A DNA stretch of 36,822 bases, taken from positions 1-36,822 of the forward strand of contig SKRM01000059.1 of NCBI GenBank assembly GCA_007118495.1, in the 5' to 3' direction. The position numbers and the translations under genes were made by a program. This document shows positions 32,510-36,822 of the stretch, in pieces; position 1 is the first letter of the stretch, and each line of letters begins with the position of its first letter. The DNA is from Bacteroidales bacterium. GTDB lineage: Bacteria > Bacteroidota > Bacteroidia > Bacteroidales > UBA7960. The notes beneath the pieces were generated by a model. The model made no database searches. It had not been told where the DNA came from and saw nothing but the letters and a program-made list of their open reading frames with translations.

Positions 32510-34627
32510 ATGAAATATCTTTCACTGGTTTTTTTTATGATCATGGCTGGCGGGGCTCCTGCCCAGGCAATGGAATTGATTCTGAAAACTTCTATTAGCC
32601 CCGATACAGTTGCCATTGATACAGCAGCCGTGCAATTGAGCGAAACAGTTGTTACAGCCTATAACCGGCCACAAAAACTTCTGGATGTACCAGGATCTGT
32701 TACAAACATTGGCCAGGTTGTTATTGACCGCGAAAACCCCTCTGTTAACCTGCTTCCTGTTTTGCATTTCGCCCCAGGTGTATTTGTACACGAAGGAGCC
32801 ACCAACACCAACAGGGTCACCATCAGGGGTATCGGGGCCCGCATACCTTATGCTACCGGAAAAATCAGGGCCTATTTCAATAATATTCCCTTAACCAACA
32901 CTTCGGGTATTACCTTTATTCAAGACATAGACCCATCAGTTGTACAAAGCATCAACGTGATCAAGGGTCCTGCAAGCAGTATATATGGTGCAGGTCTTGG
33001 AGGAACCATTGCCATCACAGCACGCGAACCTGTATCAAGAACTAACGGCATCACCAACCGTTTTCAGGCAGGTTCGTTTGGTTTTATCCGTAATTCAACC
33101 ACGCTTGACCTGGTCGGCACACAACATGCCACCAGTTTGGTTTATAGCCATATACAAAGTGATGGCTACCGGCAAAACAATGCTTTTCGCAGGGATGCAC
33201 TTACCTCAGTCACCCAGTTTACATTGGGCGACAATACCAGGGCGACACTTCTGATTTTATATACTGACCTGCACTCACAAATACCTAGTTCGATTGATTC
33301 TTTAACTTACACGGAGCATCCTTACAGGGCAGCAGCCAACTGGCTGAAAACAGCAGGATACGAAGATTCCAGGCGATTGCTTGGCGGTATCGGGGCGACC
33401 CATTTTATAGCTCCTGAGTTATGGGCAGATTTCAGTCTTTTCACCACATGGCATGATGAAAAAGAGATGCGGCCTTTTGATGTATTTTACGAAGAAAGGA
33501 CAGGTGTGGGTACACGTTTTACTCTCAGACACAGATACCATATTGGCAACCAAGTAATCGAAACGGCCATAGGTGGAGAAGGAATGTATGAAAAATACCT
33601 ATACTGCAACTACGAGAACATTGGCGGAGAGGGCGTTCAAGGAAGCCTGGTCAGTGACAACCGTGAAGCAGCCTTAACATATAACCTCTTTCTCCAGGGT
33701 GACCTCAATACCGGAAAATGGATTTGGTCAGGGGGAATAAACCTGAACCGCACAAATGTGCGCTATACCGATCAGTTCGAAAACCAGGAGGTAGATCTTT
33801 CTGGACAATACAGCTACAGCGCCATTGTTTCACCCCGTTTAAGCACATCATACAGACTTATCCCCGGTCACCGGACTTACGCCACCATCAGCCATGGATT
33901 TGCACCTCCATCACTGGCTGAGACCCTGACCCCCGAAGGCCGGATCAACCCCGAGATCAAGCCAGAGAAAAGCTGGAATTTTGAATGGGGTATCAGGGGA
34001 CAATTCAACCGGAACCGGATTTACTATGATGTCGGCTTATACCGTATGTATGTTCAGGATCTTTTAGTGGCCGAAAGGGTGGGTGAAGATGCCTGGGTGG
34101 GCAGAAATGCAGGAGCATCGCTACATCAGGGGCTGGAAGCTGAATTGCACTGGGTGATTAACCAGGGCAACAAATCAGCCACGCGATTTCTTGAAGAAAG
34201 TTCATTGAGAACCAATTACGCTTATAACCATTTTTACTTTACCGATTTTATTGATCAGGACCAGGATCATTCGGGCAAACGTTTACCCGGAGTACCCCGT
34301 CATGTAGTCCACACCGTTTTTTACAATGAAAGCACCCATGGCTTGTACGCCTACCTGGGTTTGCGTTACGTGGGTACGATGGCAATGAATGATGGCAACA
34401 CCAGGTTTACCCCATCGTATTTGGTTTCGGATATCACCTTTGGTTTTCGTCATACCTTTTCAAAACGGCTTGATGTTACTGTTTTTCTTAAAACACTGAA
34501 CCTGTTTGACCACCACCATCCTTCAATGATACTGGTCAATGCCCCCTCTTTTGGAGGGCCCCCCAGATACTACTATCCGGGGCTTCCCAGGCATTTCAGA
34601 ACAGGCGTAAGCCTGTATTTCAACTAA
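32510..34627 (+). CDS. TonB-dependent outer membrane receptor
   Basis: A 705-residue receptor with a signal peptide (about 1-20), a TonB-box-like ETVVTAYNR at about 46-54, a plug domain (about 55-165, with VTIRGIGARI and INVIKGPASSIYGAGLGG) and a 22-strand type barrel to the C-terminus ending in an aromatic (LYFN). It lacks the carboxypeptidase-like N-terminal domain and SusD partner of Bacteroidota glycan receptors, so it looks like a metal-chelate or cofactor importer of the FecA/siderophore kind. The ligand is unknown. It is divergent from the DUF2089-like gene, which may regulate it. Confidence 0.93.
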   Translation: MKYLSLVFFMIMAGGAPAQAMELILKTSISPDTVAIDTAAVQLSETVVTAYNRPQKLLDVPGSVTNIGQVVIDRENPSVNLLPVLHFAPGVFVHEGATNTNRVTIRGIGARIPYATGKIRAYFNNIPLTNTSGITFIQDIDPSVVQSINVIKGPASSIYGAGLGGTIAITAREPVSRTNGITNRFQAGSFGFIRNSTTLDLVGTQHATSLVYSHIQSDGYRQNNAFRRDALTSVTQFTLGDNTRATLLILYTDLHSQIPSSIDSLTYTEHPYRAAANWLKTAGYEDSRRLLGGIGATHFIAPELWADFSLFTTWHDEKEMRPFDVFYEERTGVGTRFTLRHRYHIGNQVIETAIGGEGMYEKYLYCNYENIGGEGVQGSLVSDNREAALTYNLFLQGDLNTGKWIWSGGINLNRTNVRYTDQFENQEVDLSGQYSYSAIVSPRLSTSYRLIPGHRTYATISHGFAPPSLAETLTPEGRINPEIKPEKSWNFEWGIRGQFNRNRIYYDVGLYRMYVQDLLVAERVGEDAWVGRNAGASLHQGLEAELHWVINQGNKSATRFLEESSLRTNYAYNHFYFTDFIDQDQDHSGKRLPGVPRHVVHTVFYNESTHGLYAYLGLRYVGTMAMNDGNTRFTPSYLVSDITFGFRHTFSKRLDVTVFLKTLNLFDHHHPSMILVNAPSFGGPPRYYYPGLPRHFRTGVSLYFN

Positions 34628-34692
34628 GGCTGAGATGAAAACAATCCATTGCCTGACGCTGCCCCTGAAAAATGTAGCATGCCTGCATTCGG

Positions 34693-36396
34693 CTATTCAG
34701 AAACAAAATATTCCGAATTCTTTTGGGGTATACTGACAAAAAAAGTGGTGCCTGCAGCTGTCGATTCAAACCAGATGCTTCCCTCCATGATTTCTACAAT
34801 ACCTTTGGCAATGGATAAGCCCAGACCTGCTCCATGATGCCTGTCCCCTGCATTCTCAGCGCTTCCCTGATTAAAACGTTCAAACACCTGGTTCTTTACT
34901 GCATCAGGAATACCTGGTCCGGTATCTTTTACAAAGAATAAAATATGTTTGTTTTCAGTTGGTTTGCATCCAAATGTAATGCTACCCTGCCGGGTGAATT
35001 TGATGGCATTATCCAATAAGTTTATCAACACCTGCTGCAGCCTGACCCTGTCGGTAAACATCTCATCCTGACCCTCAGGCATACCATATTCCAATAACAG
35101 GGTGAGGTTTTTTCCGACAAGTATTTTGTTGTCAACATAAAACGACTGAAGTTCAAGCATCAGGGTTTCAAGCAGAAAGGCTTTGTTTCGAAGGTGCATA
35201 AATCCTGATTCAAGACTGGAAAGATCAAGGAGGTCATCTATCAGCTTTAGAAGGTGCTTACTGCTACCTAAAATAACATCAATATACCTGGCGCGTTCCT
35301 CACTTGTTAGTGTGTCATCTTTAAGCAATTCTGCAAAACCAACCACACCAGTAAGCGGGGTACGGATCTCATGACTAAGATTTGCTAAAAAAGCCGACTT
35401 AAGTCTGTCAGACTGTTCCGCTTTGTCTCTGGCAACCACCAGTTCTTGTTTTTGTAAAATAAATGACTCGACCAGATTGCCAATATTTGCAAAATCAAGG
35501 CTTGATTTTTTCAACTCATCAATATGTGCGGTATTGTTTTCAGAAATAATGCTGGCCGTGAGTGCCAGGGGTTTGCTTACCCATCGCCTGAGCGATAAAA
35601 TCAGACCCAGAAAGCCCAACATCAACGTAGCCAACAACAGTATAAGCATCAAACGGTTGTTTCGCCTGAGCAATTGAGAAAAGTCTATTTCTTTGGTAAA
35701 TGCCAATATGGCGGCCGTTTCACCATCCAGGTCGTTGTATAAAACAGACAGACCCGGTGCATTGTCCTGAATAACCAATTGGGGGTCAACGGCCGGATCA
35801 ATAACCTCAACACGGCTGCCCGTTAACCTTTCAAGCATATCCATGAGTTCATCATTCCAACACCTGGCAACAAAAACAAACCCATGGGGATCGGTTTCTT
35901 TGTCCTCATCGTCAGTAAGATGAATGGTTGCACCTGAGATCAGCACCATTTCACCCCGGGAGATCATATAAAACTCAAGTTCCCGCTCCGCATGGAGTTT
36001 TTCAAGTAAAGACCTGTCCCGGAGTGTTTCGTAAAGAGGCGTTGCGCAACCCTCCACGTTTTCATAGACCAAATCTCCCTGCAGGTTGAGCACCCAGAAT
36101 CCTTGCAATTCATACCAAAACAGCGCTTCATCAAGATATTCACGCTCAAGTATGGTATCTGGATTATGCACGTAGTCCACCATATCATCCCAGGTACTGA
36201 ATTCATAGGCCACCCAGTACAGGTGTATTTCTTCCATTTCGGATATGACCCTGGCGGCTTCAACAACCTGATTGCGTGCATACCCGGCAAATATGCGTTC
36301 CTGGCGAACCGCCAAAAGTGCAAACATGGCAATAACCACCAATGAAGCCCCAATCAACATCATGAGGGTAATGTAAATTTTTCGCTGTGTGGTCAT
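34693..36396 (-). CDS. Sensor histidine kinase with CHASE4 domain
   Basis: About 567 residues from the ATG at 36396 (MTTQRKIYIT); an upstream ATG at 36435 is less likely. Layout: membrane segment (about 6-30), periplasmic CHASE4-type sensor (about 40-240, with YWVAYEFSTWDDMVDYV), second membrane segment (about 253-275), linker, HisKA with the phospho-acceptor in LANLSHEIRTPLTG, then HATPase with NLLDNAIKFT, DTGPGIP and GAGLGLSIAKGI. No receiver domain and no adjacent response regulator is seen. It is divergent from the TPR protein gene at the right edge. Confidence 0.92.
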   Translation of the reverse strand: MTTQRKIYITLMMLIGASLVVIAMFALLAVRQERIFAGYARNQVVEAARVISEMEEIHLYWVAYEFSTWDDMVDYVHNPDTILEREYLDEALFWYELQGFWVLNLQGDLVYENVEGCATPLYETLRDRSLLEKLHAERELEFYMISRGEMVLISGATIHLTDDEDKETDPHGFVFVARCWNDELMDMLERLTGSRVEVIDPAVDPQLVIQDNAPGLSVLYNDLDGETAAILAFTKEIDFSQLLRRNNRLMLILLLATLMLGFLGLILSLRRWVSKPLALTASIISENNTAHIDELKKSSLDFANIGNLVESFILQKQELVVARDKAEQSDRLKSAFLANLSHEIRTPLTGVVGFAELLKDDTLTSEERARYIDVILGSSKHLLKLIDDLLDLSSLESGFMHLRNKAFLLETLMLELQSFYVDNKILVGKNLTLLLEYGMPEGQDEMFTDRVRLQQVLINLLDNAIKFTRQGSITFGCKPTENKHILFFVKDTGPGIPDAVKNQVFERFNQGSAENAGDRHHGAGLGLSIAKGIVEIMEGSIWFESTAAGTTFFVSIPQKNSEYFVSE

Positions 36397-36562
36397 AAAG
36401 CAGTTCCGCCTTCTATTGCCTTGTCCGGAAAACAAGCATACAATATATATAAAAATGCTGGAAGGTTGTTCTGCTGTAGTGAAAATTTCTTATACTAACC
36501 GGTAACATAAGCCAAATTAAGTGGTATATTGCGTGACATTGTGGGCCAAATTTTCTTAAGGC

Positions 36563-36822
36563 ATGTGCCACAACAGGCTTAAAATATATCGTTTAAAAGT
36601 TTCAGAATATGCTCAAATTCTGAGCAAGAATTGTATACTACCATGCATCCTGCTTTGGCTCATGCTTCTTTCCATCCAGGTTGCCACTGCATCAAATCCA
36701 GACAATACCGCGCAACTCCGGTTTGAAACAGACAGCCTGATCCAATTGTCGGAAAATGAAAACGACCAAAAACTGGCCATACAGTACGCTGAGAGGGCCA
36801 TTCAGATTGCCACATCGCTCAA
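36563..36822 (+). CDS. Secreted TPR-domain protein, N-terminal part (cut by window end)
   Basis: The frame opens at ATG 36563 (MCHNRLKIYR) and stays open to the window end, giving 86 residues. A basic N-terminus is followed by a hydrophobic stretch (about 29-44, CILPCILLWLMLLSIQ) that looks like a signal peptide, and then by helices LRFETDSLIQLSENENDQKLAIQYAERAI typical of the first tetratricopeptide repeats. In Bacteroidota such openings often belong to TPR sensor kinases or TPR regulators with a LuxR-like output; the C-terminus is outside the window. An internal ATG at 36662 would be too far into the signal region. Confidence 0.7.
   Translation, partial: MCHNRLKIYRLKVSEYAQILSKNCILPCILLWLMLLSIQVATASNPDNTAQLRFETDSLIQLSENENDQKLAIQYAERAIQIATSL

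Overview
The window looks like chromosomal DNA from a member of the Bacteroidota, probably an anaerobic or facultative Bacteroidales or Marinilabiliales relative. I infer this from TAnnTTTG-type -7 promoter boxes, A-rich start regions without Shine-Dalgarno sequences, an 800-residue MacB/FtsX-like permease, a TonB-dependent receptor, several lipoproteins, a GIN-domain adhesin-like protein and many serine hydrolases. Coding density is high. No tRNA, rRNA, CRISPR array, transposase or phage gene was seen. The longest stretch without a gene is about 258 bases (17819-18076).

Layout. 83-3332: divergent M81 metallopeptidase and beta-lactamase-fold serine hydrolase. 3434-6214: divergent lactate permease and D-lactate dehydrogenase. 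6276-7523: divergent OsmC protein and Crp/Fnr regulator. 7671-9247: AhpD-like protein and pirin, convergent. 9306-11904: threonine ammonia-lyase followed by an M28 peptidase (minus strand). 11978-15769: carbonic anhydrase, then a minus-strand block of GNAT-like protein, MscS channel and CorA. 16007-17818: a small hypothetical gene, a methyltransferase and an esterase.

18077-22518 is the standout region. It is a tightly spaced plus-strand run encoding DsrC with both redox cysteines (Cys93 and Cys104), a short DsrM-like cytochrome b, a DsrK-like Fe-S/CCG protein, a SufS-type cysteine desulfurase and a TPR lipoprotein. These are the sulfur carrier and quinone-linked disulfide reductase of dissimilatory sulfur metabolism, but no DsrAB sulfite reductase is in the window. 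The inferred idea is a persulfide circuit in which cysteine sulfur is loaded on DsrC and reduced by a minimal DsrMK module.

22552-36822: glycerol dehydrogenase-like enzyme, VanX-like dipeptidase lipoprotein, ABC permease, GIN-domain lipoprotein, a DUF6992-like membrane protein, a fucose-isomerase-fold protein, a second serine hydrolase, a small membrane protein preceded by a shortened DUF2089 regulator, a TonB receptor, a CHASE4 histidine kinase and the start of a secreted TPR protein that runs off the window.

Regulatory signals of interest are two matching ECF-sigma-type promoters (AAC-N17-CGT) ahead of the GIN protein and a serine hydrolase, and twin 16-bp dyads spaced 21 bp apart, with a weak sigma-54-like element, ahead of the ABC permease. 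A GC-rich hairpin repeat family occurs twice, each time supplying the stop codon of a minus-strand gene.
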